The position numbers were made by a program, and so were the translations under genes. From JBCBDX01 sp039822005 (lineage in GTDB: Bacteria; Pseudomonadota; Alphaproteobacteria; Rhizobiales; Rhizobiaceae), in NCBI GenBank assembly GCA_039822005.1, contig JBCBMZ010000001.1, positions 434,001 through 498,000 of the forward strand: a stretch of 64,000 nucleotides of DNA. Reading direction: 5' to 3'. Shown here one piece after another: positions 8,970 to 17,824 of this stretch. Below the pieces are notes generated by a model. That model was not told where the DNA came from and made no database searches. It saw only the letters and a list, made by a program, of their open reading frames with translations. The first letter of the stretch is position 1. Every line of letters begins with the position of its first letter.

Positions 8970-9520
8970 ATTTATCTCTTTAAATACTTGAAATTTATTG
9001 GTAATTTTCAACCACTATTTGGAGTGGTCACCCTTCAAACCTCCACACTCTGGGTGCTCAAATGCTTGTGGCAAAAGGGAGTTCATCTCACGCAAGCGTT
9101 TGCCCGCCAAACGCGGGTAACGCATCGCATGGTAAAATACTCCTACTGAAAAATGCGTCATTCTGGAAAAGATGTCGGGAGGGGAGACTTTTGCAAAGCA
9201 AGTGTGTGAAGGCTCAACGGTCTTTACAAACTCCTTGCCCCTAAGCGCCGCGGAACAAACGTTTTTCTGCTTGAAGACGCCGGGTGCCAGATTGCCCACG
9301 AGCATTTGAGCCAGTTCCCGACGTCACAAGGTAGGCCTGTGGCCGTTTGTTAGGGTGTGCAAAGCTGTCCACTACAATCATCGGTAGGCCAGGGCGCTTT
9401 GCTGGTTGTCGGCCCCAATCCATGATAATTGTTGCGAATCAGTTACTTGCCAGTGAGCTGCAGCGAAGGCTAGGTGATTGGTCAATAGAATCATGTTCCT
9501 GGGTTCGTTTAAAGTAAAGC
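8970..9520. other. Long non-coding gap after tRNA-Arg
   Basis: I find no convincing gene in these 551 bases. Short frames on both strands (for example 9015-9305 minus) resemble no family I recognise. A perfect stem of 7 bp, GCGTTTG/CAAACGC with a 5-base loop, lies at 9096-9114 without a T-run. The gap separates a tRNA from an accessory-looking surface cluster, so it is a plausible old integration boundary. I found no duplicate of the tRNA 3' end by reading. Confidence 0.4.
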
Positions 9521-12127
9521 ATGCCATGGATGGGGACGATGCGTTTGGCGGAGCGCGTAGCTGAAGGGGAGCGGTCAAGTCGGCCGGGTTTCCCCTTCTT
9601 GGCGCCCTGCCTTCGCGGACAAAAGCGTTGGTTTAGGGCTTCGACAGCGCGGGCTGGCGTCATGGCTGGTTGCGCTTTATTGGCATGCGCAGTTGACGCG
9701 CAGGCGGCTGAAACAACGCTGGACTGGTCCACCCGCCCCGCCACGGTTAACCTGAACGGCGGTACTGACACCGCAACGGTAGATGGCATCACCGTGACCA
9801 CAAGCGGGGCGATCGCCGGCTCCAGAACATCAACGACTTTCCAGCTTCAGCCGACAGGGACACAAAACGGCTTTACGGGCATGATCCAAAGCTTGATGAA
9901 CGCCACCACCGACAATGGCAGTGCGTCAAATAGCGTTACCTTCAGCTTTTCCGAGCCGGTCTACAATCTGCGTTTCGTCACGGCCGACATCGATGCGATC
10001 AATGATGGTTCGAACTTCTTCACCGATGAGATCACCTTCACCTCCGATGGCGGTCTCCCCACATCGGCAAGCGTTGGCAGCACCATCACTTTCACGGCAG
10101 GAACCGGCACAGCGCTTGCCGATTTAGACTCCAATTGTAGCGGCGATGTTGCCCGCTGCCAGATTGAGGTTGTTTTTGGTAATCCGCTCACGAGTGCAAC
10201 GGTGGCTCACGTTGCGGCCGATGCCGACGGCACTGCAAATCCAACCAATCAGGCGATCCAGTTTCGCGATCTTTTCTTCAACACACCGCCTGATGCCACA
10301 AACAATACGGCGGCAACGCTCAGCACCGGCCCGGCTTCCGGCAACGTCATTTCCGACGATGATGGCTCTGGTGCCGACAGTGACTTGCAAGATGGCGCCA
10401 ATCTGCTGGTCAACCAGATCAGCCACCCGGACGGCACCTTGTCGGTCAGCGGGACAACGGTACTCACCCTGTCCAATGGCGCGGCTTTGACCATCGCGCC
10501 GGACGGTACCTATTCTTTTGATCCCAATGGCGCGTATGCAGGTCTGGCGAACGGCGCCACGACGACAGAAACCTTCACTTATCGCATCGAGGATCAAGAA
10601 GGACTTTTCAATACTGACGGTGATCTTGTTCGTCCTGATTCGGTGGCCACACTTGTCATCACAATCACCGGCAGTTCCACACCTGTTCCGGGGCTGAGCC
10701 TTTTCAAGTCGGTCGATCAGTCTTCGATTAGCACCCCGGGCACCTTGAACTACACCATAACGGTCGACAACACAGGCAGTGTCGATCTGACCGGCGTGTT
10801 GCTGGGCGACACCATCAGCCAAGGCGCGACCGTTCTGTCTTTGACCACGGGGCCGACATTGTCGGGTGATACCGACAGTGATGGCGAGTTGGATACCACA
10901 GAGACATGGGTCTATGCGGCAACTTTTGATGTCAGCCAAACTGAGCTGGATGACGGCGGCGATATCATCAACATCGCCACGGTGGGAACCAACGAAACCA
11001 GCGATTTGACAGCGATTGCGACGACATCAACACCCGGTCCGGTTTTTGCCTGCGCCGGGGATGACTTTTCATCGGCCAACGTGATCACCGGCGCTTCAGG
11101 ATCGACTGTTTGTAGCAATACCGGCGCGACAGGAGAGACGGGTGAACCGACGACTTTTGGCGGCGGTCAGCTGGAAACAATATGGTACGAGTGGACGGCC
11201 CCTGTCAGTGGTACCGTTACATTTGATACATGTGTCGCGACGACGAATTACGACACGACGCTTGGCGTTTACACCGGTGCTGCGGTCAATGCGCTAACCA
11301 CCGTTACAACTAATGATGACGGCATCGGATGTTCTAATTTTCGCTCACTGCTGAGCTTTTCCGCCGTCGTCGGAAACACCTACTATGTTCAGGTTGGCGG
11401 CTATGCCAATGGTGATGGTACTTTCCAGCTCAATTGGAACATGACCGTGCCGGCCATGGCGGTGGCGAAATCCGCCGGGCTAACGCAGATCATCGCACCC
11501 GGTGTTTTGTCCTACACAATCCTCGTCGACAATACGGGCACCGTTGATCTGACCGGAATCTCGGTGCTTGATGCGCTGACACAAAACGGATCGTCGCGCA
11601 CTCTTTCTTCCGCGCCAACGCTGACAACGGGCGATCTGGATACTGACAACATTCTCGATACCAATGAAACCTGGGCGTACACCGCGACCTATGATGTCAC
11701 GCAGTCTGATATTGATGATGGGTCTGATCTCGACAATTTGGCCACCGTTTCAAGTAACGAAACAAGTGATGTAGCAGACTCAATTTCAACGCCCATCTTG
11801 CAGGTACCCGACCTGCTGATAACAAAGTCCGCCGCCTTCGTTGTCGGCTCATCCCCTGCGGGTGCGGGCGATGTTATTCGATATACTTATGCCGTTGAGA
11901 ATACTGGTAACGTGACAATTTCGAATGTGAACGTGACCGATGTGCACAATGGCTTTGGTGTCTTTCCCGCCAATCCCGGGAGCGCTGTCTTGACCGACAA
12001 TTCGCCCACTGGCGACAGCGCCGGTGTCGCTGGGGGCACCCTTTGGGCATCACTTGCGCCAGGCGATGTTGTGACGTTCTCCGAGGACTATGTCGTGACG
12101 CAGCAAGACGTCGATGAACTTCAATAG
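9521..12127 (+). CDS. Secreted multidomain DUF11/VCBS-like surface protein with incomplete C-terminal module (candidate fibre tip)
   Basis: The frame encodes 868 residues. After a long n-region, a Sec signal-like segment ends at ACAVDAQA (about residues 47-62). The following order is visible: a unique N-terminal beta-rich domain (about 63-250), a VCBS/cadherin-like domain (about 253-385), a complete DUF11/Ig-like module (about 388-500), a cysteine-containing PPC-like domain (about 505-640), a second complete DUF11 module (about 642-760) and a last DUF11 module (762-868). The last module stops at TQQDVDELQ, before the final NTATV-type strands present in the two complete modules. Start codons at 9521, 9530 and 9539 are all possible; none has a strong ribosome site. 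The domain order suggests an exposed adhesin or fibre tip. The function is inference. Confidence 0.75.
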   Translation: MPWMGTMRLAERVAEGERSSRPGFPFLAPCLRGQKRWFRASTARAGVMAGCALLACAVDAQAAETTLDWSTRPATVNLNGGTDTATVDGITVTTSGAIAGSRTSTTFQLQPTGTQNGFTGMIQSLMNATTDNGSASNSVTFSFSEPVYNLRFVTADIDAINDGSNFFTDEITFTSDGGLPTSASVGSTITFTAGTGTALADLDSNCSGDVARCQIEVVFGNPLTSATVAHVAADADGTANPTNQAIQFRDLFFNTPPDATNNTAATLSTGPASGNVISDDDGSGADSDLQDGANLLVNQISHPDGTLSVSGTTVLTLSNGAALTIAPDGTYSFDPNGAYAGLANGATTTETFTYRIEDQEGLFNTDGDLVRPDSVATLVITITGSSTPVPGLSLFKSVDQSSISTPGTLNYTITVDNTGSVDLTGVLLGDTISQGATVLSLTTGPTLSGDTDSDGELDTTETWVYAATFDVSQTELDDGGDIINIATVGTNETSDLTAIATTSTPGPVFACAGDDFSSANVITGASGSTVCSNTGATGETGEPTTFGGGQLETIWYEWTAPVSGTVTFDTCVATTNYDTTLGVYTGAAVNALTTVTTNDDGIGCSNFRSLLSFSAVVGNTYYVQVGGYANGDGTFQLNWNMTVPAMAVAKSAGLTQIIAPGVLSYTILVDNTGTVDLTGISVLDALTQNGSSRTLSSAPTLTTGDLDTDNILDTNETWAYTATYDVTQSDIDDGSDLDNLATVSSNETSDVADSISTPILQVPDLLITKSAAFVVGSSPAGAGDVIRYTYAVENTGNVTISNVNVTDVHNGFGVFPANPGSAVLTDNSPTGDSAGVAGGTLWASLAPGDVVTFSEDYVVTQQDVDELQ

Positions 12128-12204
12128 TTCGACCATTTACTGACCCAAGGTCACCGCACTTTTCTACAACCAGACCGCAACTCTGCCGCGACTATTAAGC
12201 TCGT

Positions 12205-12223
12205 ATTAACGCTTATGGTTAAT
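12205..12223. promoter_or_regulatory. Inverted repeat upstream of second surface gene
   Basis: ATTAAC (12205-12210) and GTTAAT (12218-12223) form a perfect 6-bp inverted repeat with a 7-base spacer in the 135-base gap before the next gene. It could be an operator. It does not match the CtrA spacing (TTAA-N7-TTAA), because the TTAA cores are 9 bases apart. Confidence 0.3.
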
Positions 12224-12262
12224 GAATGGTGTTCAGTTTTTGGTTGTTAGAAGTGCTGAGCA

Positions 12263-13951
12263 ATGGATTCGGAGGCTATCTATCTGGTGGTTTGGACTGG
12301 TGGGAGCAAAGGCCTGGATGGGCGTGTTGCGACGCCGCCAACGCTATGCGCCTTCATCATCATTGTTTCTGTCAGCGAAGCGGCAGCATTCACAGTCACC
12401 GGCGATTTGGAAGTCATCACTACACCCGGCGTGGGTGCCGGATGGGTGACTGTTCCCTTTGAAAACACCTATGCCAACCCCGTTCCGGTGTGCACCCACC
12501 GACTACCCAGCACGTCGGATCCGAGCGCAGTTGTGCGCATCGATCAGCTCGGCGCGACAGGCATGCAGGTCCGACTACAGCAAATGCCGAACAGCAGCAC
12601 GGTGCCCACGACGGACGTCCATTGCGTTATTGCCGATGAGGGCGCTTATGATTCCGGCGGCTTGAAGTTTGAAGCCCGCACTGTGTTGTCCGACGCGACA
12701 AACGGAAACAATGCCGATGATAGATGGACCACTTCGACGTTTGAGAATGTCACCGGTCTTCTCACACAGACATATTCGGCGGGGGTCGTGCTCGGCCAGG
12801 TAATCACCTTCAATGACACCAATGCCAGCGTATACACTAACAATGATTGCGAAAGTCGTGGCAATCGTCCCTTTGATTCAGGCTTTGCCGATGGCATATG
12901 CGTCACCAAACACATTGGCGAATTGTCAGGTTCAAGAGCCGATGAAACACTTGGCTTCATTGTTATTGAAAGCAGTTCGGGCACGGTCAACAATATCGAC
13001 TTTGTTGCGGCGGTTGGTGCAGACAATGTACGTGGCGTCGGCAATGGACCTCCTTATACCTATTCTGTGTCGGGCGATTTTGAAGCCGGTGTTGCCACGC
13101 AAGCCGAAGAGGCGGGTGGCCAGGGCGGATGGGCCGTATTCTACGGCGCTGATCCCTTTCCCAACAACCAGTTGCGCTTGGCCATCGATGAGGAAGTCGC
13201 TGCTGGCGACCTGTCGCGAACACACACGGCGGAACCTCTTTCGTACTGGGTTTTTCGCCGTCGACCCGAATTCACGCTCGCCAAGACAGTCGATGCCGCT
13301 TCGATAGCACAGCCAAGACTGTTGGCTTATGAGATCGTTTTGGAAAATACAGCACAGTTGGAGCTGACGGGCGTCACGGTTTCAGACATTTTGCCCGACG
13401 GGTCTTCCGGAGTGGTTTCTGGCCCGGTTGAGTCCTTCCCTGCCGGAACGGCAAACGTCCTTGAGCCCGGAGAAACGTGGACCTACACGGCTTCTTACTC
13501 AGTGTCTCAGGCAGAAATTGATGCCGGACTGCCGCTGACCAACACCGCAAACGCCTCAACGACAGAGTATTCAAGCTTTGCTTTGCTCGATGAGACGGAC
13601 AACGCGGTGACCACCATTGTTCCTGCCTCACCCGCATTGAGTATCGACAAGAGCTATGTCTTCACGACCGGCGCGCCTGATGCCGGTGTCGGCGACGTCG
13701 TCCAATATACCTACCGCGTGCGCAATTCGGGCAACGTCACCATCACCAATGTGTCGGTGAGCGACGTCCACAACGGATTTGGTTCGTTCCCGGCCAATCC
13801 CTCAATTCAATCGCTTTCCGACAATGCGCCGATTGGCGACAGCAGCGGATCGACCGGCGGCACGGCCTGGGCCTCTTTGGCGCCTGGTGATGAACTGATC
13901 TTCACCGCAGACTATGCGGTCGTTCAGCAAGATGTGGACGAGCTGCAATGA
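12263..13951 (+). CDS. Secreted surface protein with unique head domain and incomplete C-terminal DUF11 module (candidate alternative tip)
   Basis: The 562-residue protein starts with a leader whose hydrophobic core is CAFIIIVSVSEAAA (about residues 29-43). The next ~290 residues form a head of unknown family, beginning FTVTGDLEVITTPG and containing a few cysteines. One complete DUF11 module follows (about 335-455). The last module (456-562) stops at VQQDVDELQ, the same position as the preceding protein. The two C-terminal modules are close paralogues: both contain SDVHNGFG or TDVHNGFG, FPANP and WASLAPGD. The start at 12263 has a weak ribosome site, so the N-terminus is uncertain. The stop codon overlaps an ATG (13948), but I place the next gene's start at 14104. 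Confidence 0.72.
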   Translation: MDSEAIYLVVWTGGSKGLDGRVATPPTLCAFIIIVSVSEAAAFTVTGDLEVITTPGVGAGWVTVPFENTYANPVPVCTHRLPSTSDPSAVVRIDQLGATGMQVRLQQMPNSSTVPTTDVHCVIADEGAYDSGGLKFEARTVLSDATNGNNADDRWTTSTFENVTGLLTQTYSAGVVLGQVITFNDTNASVYTNNDCESRGNRPFDSGFADGICVTKHIGELSGSRADETLGFIVIESSSGTVNNIDFVAAVGADNVRGVGNGPPYTYSVSGDFEAGVATQAEEAGGQGGWAVFYGADPFPNNQLRLAIDEEVAAGDLSRTHTAEPLSYWVFRRRPEFTLAKTVDAASIAQPRLLAYEIVLENTAQLELTGVTVSDILPDGSSGVVSGPVESFPAGTANVLEPGETWTYTASYSVSQAEIDAGLPLTNTANASTTEYSSFALLDETDNAVTTIVPASPALSIDKSYVFTTGAPDAGVGDVVQYTYRVRNSGNVTITNVSVSDVHNGFGSFPANPSIQSLSDNAPIGDSSGSTGGTAWASLAPGDELIFTADYAVVQQDVDELQ

Positions 13952-14103
13952 TGAGCCGTCTCAAATTGATCAATCGCGCTGACCCCGCTCATCGGAAACG
14001 AAAAGCCGACGGGGCCGTAATCGGCGTGGCAACCCAAACAATCACTGCAGTCACCAACAAAAAACACTGTTCAATTTCCCGAAAGGGCGAAGGAGAGGCG
14101 AAA

Positions 14104-15123
14104 ATGAAAACAGTACTTATATCGAACGGGTTGGGCGTCCGACTTCGTTCGGGCACAACCTTGGCCACATTGATGGCCGCAACCGTTGTGGCGGGCGGGG
14201 TCATGCCTGCCTACGCATCGATCGACAACACGGCGACCGTTTCTGGTACAGCGCCCGACACCACTGTGGTCACGGATGATGACTCAGAAAGTGTGGACGT
14301 TGAGGGTGCAAACCCGGCGCTGGTGGTAACCAAGTCCGCCGACACGGCAGGCCCTGTTTCGGCCGGTGATACAATCACCTACACCTTTGCGGTTGAAAAC
14401 ACCGGTAACCAAACGTTGACAGATGTTACCGTGACTGACCCGCATGATGCCAACGCTGCTGCTACGCTGAGCGCGGTATTGGTGCGCGGCACAAGCCCCT
14501 TGACTGACAATGGCTCCACCGGTGACTCCACCAACGGTGCAGACAATACTGACTGGGACACGTTGGCGCCTGGCGACATCGTTTTCTTCGAAGCAACTTA
14601 TGTCGTTCAGCAAGACGATATCACCAACCAAGTTGGCACTACGCCGGGCGGCGGTGACGGAGAATTCAACAACATCGCGACAGCGAACGCCTTTACGCCC
14701 GCTGACATCGCTGGCGGCGGTGGCCCGTCGGCGACCGACGACAGTAACCAGGTCGACGTAACGGTCGATCCAGTGAACAGCTCGCTCTTGGTAGCCAAGG
14801 TCGGTACATTCGGAGGCCTGGCGGTCGATGGTGCGACGGATAACCTCCAGGTTGGCGATGTCGTGACCTACACCTACACCATCACCAACAATGGTAACGT
14901 TCCGATCGACAATATCACGCTGACGGATGCGCACGGTGGTAACCCCGCAACCTTTACCCAGCCGGACATTGAAGCCGCTGCGCTTACCGATAATGGCACA
15001 ACCGGTGACTCAACGAACACGACCACTGGCGACAGTGATTGGGACCTTTTGGCACCAGGCGACGTTCTGGTCGTGAGCGTGGCCTACACGATCGACCAGT
15101 TCGACATCGACAACAACCAGTAA
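14104..15123 (+). CDS. Secreted two-module DUF11 protein with donor-like N-terminus and incomplete C-terminus (candidate fibre subunit)
   Basis: This is a 339-residue exported protein. The ATG at 14104 is preceded by GGAGAGG and gives a clean Sec signal peptide cleaved after MPAYA (residue 38). An upstream start at 13948 would add 52 residues that look untranslated. The mature chain begins SIDNTATVSG and runs to SVDV at residues 39-66, which matches the last strands of a DUF11 module with no module in front of it. A complete module follows (about 70-224). A last module (225-339) stops at DQFDIDNNQ, before its own final strands. It therefore has a free N-terminal strand segment and an incomplete C-terminal module, as expected of a self-polymerising subunit. 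It is related to TIGR01451-type repeat proteins. Confidence 0.75.
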   Translation: MKTVLISNGLGVRLRSGTTLATLMAATVVAGGVMPAYASIDNTATVSGTAPDTTVVTDDDSESVDVEGANPALVVTKSADTAGPVSAGDTITYTFAVENTGNQTLTDVTVTDPHDANAAATLSAVLVRGTSPLTDNGSTGDSTNGADNTDWDTLAPGDIVFFEATYVVQQDDITNQVGTTPGGGDGEFNNIATANAFTPADIAGGGGPSATDDSNQVDVTVDPVNSSLLVAKVGTFGGLAVDGATDNLQVGDVVTYTYTITNNGNVPIDNITLTDAHGGNPATFTQPDIEAAALTDNGTTGDSTNTTTGDSDWDLLAPGDVLVVSVAYTIDQFDIDNNQ

Positions 15124-15184
15124 GATCTGGTGCGCGCGGCAGCTGCCGCGCGCACTCCCTCTTGTACGCGTATGTAAGGTCCAG

Positions 15185-17824
15185 ATGCACGCTATTGCAG
15201 CCATCCGCACAGGTGTTAGGCGCCGCCCACTTGCAGCGGGTGGCCTTTGCTATGTGGTATGCATCGGACAGGTTGCTCCCGTCAGCGCGCAACTGGTCAA
15301 CACCGCGACGGTGACAGGCGTTTCGAACGGGGTTTTCCTGACAAACTCAGCGACCGAAGAAGTGGACGTTGCCGATGCGATTCCACTGATCGCCGCCACC
15401 AAAACCGCTATTTTGAACGACAATGACGGCACGCCGGGCTTGTCGGCGGGCGATACCATCAGCTTTGGTATTACCGTGTCGAACATCGGCAATGTGACAG
15501 TTTCCAATGTGACGTTGACAGATACGATGACACAGGCCGCAACGGTGCTGGCTTATGACGCCACGCCTGTCTTGATCAGCGGCGATGCGGTCAATCCCAC
15601 ATTTCTGGATGTCGGCGAAACCTGGCAATATCAAGCCACGCTGACCTTGACCCAAGCCATGTTGAACAATGGCGCGCCGATCCTGAACCGCGCTGATTTT
15701 TCCGGTAACTTCAATACGGTCGGTGTGACCGCGTCAGCCGATGCCAATACGCCATTGCTCATCACGCCGGACTTCACGGTCACCAAGACACCCAACATTG
15801 CTTCAGCGGACGGTGTCGGTGACATCGTCTCCTGGGACATTCTGGTTACCAACACCGGCACGACGACGCTGAACAATATCAACGTGTCCGACCCGATCGC
15901 CGACAGTTTGGTTTGCCCGTCCAGCGGGGCAACGAGTGTGGTTGCGCTTGATCCCGGCGATTTTGAAACCTGCGTGGCGCTTACCCTGCTGACATCAGGC
16001 GACATTGTGGGCAATCAGGTGACGAACACGGCAAGCGCTGTTGTCAATACGCCAAGCGATGGCGACATCACGCGAGATGACACCGCCATCCTGCCGATCA
16101 TCAATGACAATCTGCCGTCGATTGCCGGGACTGTCTTCAGTGACTTGAATTCAAACGGCACCTTTGACGGCGGCGATATGCGAGAGCCCGGTTACATCGT
16201 TCAACTGGCCCTCGGTGGTATCGTGGTTGCCCAAACTGTCACGGATGCACTTGGTGACTATCTCTTCACGGACTTTGCCGCCGGTACGTATTCCTTGATC
16301 TTTATTGATCCCGCGACCGGTATGGGCGTGGGAACCATTGAGGATATTGTGGTCGCCGACACCGATGTGATCGTCGATCAGGACTTGCCCATTGATCCGT
16401 CCGGTATTGTCTATTCCAGCTTTGATGGCACCCCGATTGCGGGTGCAACGCTGACGATTACGACCAGTACCGGCATTCCGCTGCCGGCTTCCTGTTTGCT
16501 AGCCAACCAGCAGTCGCAAACAACCGGTGCGGATGGTGCCTATCGTTTTGACATCGTGCCGGGCGGCGATGCGCTTTGTCCGGTTAGCGAAACACAATAT
16601 CGCATTGAAGTGTCCGAACCGGCGACGTTTCAGCCGATCCCGTCTAGCATAATCCCGCCGCAGGCGGGCGCGCTTGATGCCACGACATGTGCTCTCGATG
16701 TGACGCCCGGTGGTTCCTGCGCGCTCAGTCTTTCCGATACGCCGGACGAGGTCTCGCCGTCACCTTACTTCCTGGCATTTGACTTGGAAGCAGGCGATCC
16801 CGATGTGGTGCGCAACCATATTCCGATGGATCCGGTCCCGCCGGTTCCCACCGAAGGCCTGACCCTTGCCAAAGCGGCATCGACCCGAACCGTACGTATA
16901 GGCGACCGTTTTGAATATGCGATCACGCTGACCAACAATCTGAGCGAGCCGGCAGGCCCCGTTTCCATTGTCGATGAATTGCCGCTGGGCTTTCCGGTTG
17001 TGCCGGGATCGGGCAGCCTCGATGGGGCACCGTTCAACTTTACCACGAACGGCCAGACGCTCACGTTCGACAATGTCTTCGTGCCGGCACAAACCGCTGT
17101 TGAAGTCACGTTTGACGTGAGGGTTTCCACGTCCGTAACGCCCGGCGACTATATAAATATCGCTATCGGTCGCGATGCAACCTATGGCAATGCGGTGACC
17201 AATCAGGCGCGGGCAGTTGTCAGCCTCGATGCCGAGCCAATCTTTGACTGTGGCGAAATTATCGGGAAGGTTTTCGATGACCGCAACGCCGACGGTTGGC
17301 AGGATCAAGGCGAGGAAGGTCTTGCGGGCATTCGGTTGGCGACCGCGAACGGAACCCTGATCACCACCGACGAGTTTGGCCGCTATTCCGTCCCCTGTGC
17401 GGCTATCCCTGATGACAATATCGGCTCCAACTTCATTTTGAAACTGGATGATCGCACATTGCCGACCGGTTATGCCGTTACCACAGAAAACCCGCGCGTT
17501 GTGCGTTTGACGCCCGGCAAACTGTCCAAGCTCAACTTCGGTGCGACACGGGCTTCACTGGTGGAATTCACTGTGACCGGCGACGCGTTTCTTGGCAATT
17601 CAACCAGCATCACCAGCGCTCTGGCCCAGGGTATAGGACAATTGGCGGACAGCGCGATAGCTGGACCAACCATGGTGCGCGTCACCTATCTGGCTGACAC
17701 CAGGGAGCACCGGAAACTCCCCAAGGCCCGTCTGACCGAAATAGAAGACGCGGTCCGCAAGCGTTTCGCGCTAGTCGGCATTCGTGAAGAGCTTGAATTT
17801 GAACCGATAGTGGTGCGGCCATGA
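15185..17824 (+). CDS. Secreted DUF11/SdrB-like protein with donor-like N-terminus (candidate fibre base)
   Basis: The frame has 879 residues with a signal peptide cleaved after APVSA (residue 35); AAGG about 7 bases upstream supports the ATG at 15185. The mature N-terminus QLVNTATVTG through EEVDV (36-62) again equals the terminal strands of a DUF11 module. Then come two DUF11 modules (about 68-300), an SdrD-B-like domain (SIAGTVFSDLNSNGTFDGGD), a carboxypeptidase-regulatory-like domain (SGIVYSSFDGTPIAGATL), a further DUF11 module (about 560-680) and a second SdrB-like domain (GKVFDDRNADGWQDQGE). Unlike its neighbours it does not end in a truncated module. The C-terminal ~60 residues are charged and mixed alpha/beta (ending EELEFEPIVVRP). 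Its stop overlaps the next start (ATGA at 17821), so the two products are probably made in fixed ratio. Confidence 0.78.
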   Translation: MHAIAAIRTGVRRRPLAAGGLCYVVCIGQVAPVSAQLVNTATVTGVSNGVFLTNSATEEVDVADAIPLIAATKTAILNDNDGTPGLSAGDTISFGITVSNIGNVTVSNVTLTDTMTQAATVLAYDATPVLISGDAVNPTFLDVGETWQYQATLTLTQAMLNNGAPILNRADFSGNFNTVGVTASADANTPLLITPDFTVTKTPNIASADGVGDIVSWDILVTNTGTTTLNNINVSDPIADSLVCPSSGATSVVALDPGDFETCVALTLLTSGDIVGNQVTNTASAVVNTPSDGDITRDDTAILPIINDNLPSIAGTVFSDLNSNGTFDGGDMREPGYIVQLALGGIVVAQTVTDALGDYLFTDFAAGTYSLIFIDPATGMGVGTIEDIVVADTDVIVDQDLPIDPSGIVYSSFDGTPIAGATLTITTSTGIPLPASCLLANQQSQTTGADGAYRFDIVPGGDALCPVSETQYRIEVSEPATFQPIPSSIIPPQAGALDATTCALDVTPGGSCALSLSDTPDEVSPSPYFLAFDLEAGDPDVVRNHIPMDPVPPVPTEGLTLAKAASTRTVRIGDRFEYAITLTNNLSEPAGPVSIVDELPLGFPVVPGSGSLDGAPFNFTTNGQTLTFDNVFVPAQTAVEVTFDVRVSTSVTPGDYINIAIGRDATYGNAVTNQARAVVSLDAEPIFDCGEIIGKVFDDRNADGWQDQGEEGLAGIRLATANGTLITTDEFGRYSVPCAAIPDDNIGSNFILKLDDRTLPTGYAVTTENPRVVRLTPGKLSKLNFGATRASLVEFTVTGDAFLGNSTSITSALAQGIGQLADSAIAGPTMVRVTYLADTREHRKLPKARLTEIEDAVRKRFALVGIREELEFEPIVVRP

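Noticed and set aside
9015..9305. 96-residue minus-strand frame in the gap after tRNA-Arg
   Set aside because: No recognisable motif, no good ribosome site and no neighbours to support it.
12205..12223. CtrA binding site
   Set aside because: The TTAA cores are 9 bases apart rather than 7, so it does not fit the consensus.
13948..14103. Start of the third surface gene at the ATG overlapping the previous stop
   Set aside because: It would place 52 charged residues before the signal peptide. The ATG at 14104 has GGAGAGG and gives a clean signal peptide.
9521..15123. One large gene broken by frameshifts or nonsense mutations
   Set aside because: Each downstream piece has its own signal peptide, and two have good ribosome sites. 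The breaks fall at the same module position, which argues for separate functional genes, though an ancient split cannot be excluded.
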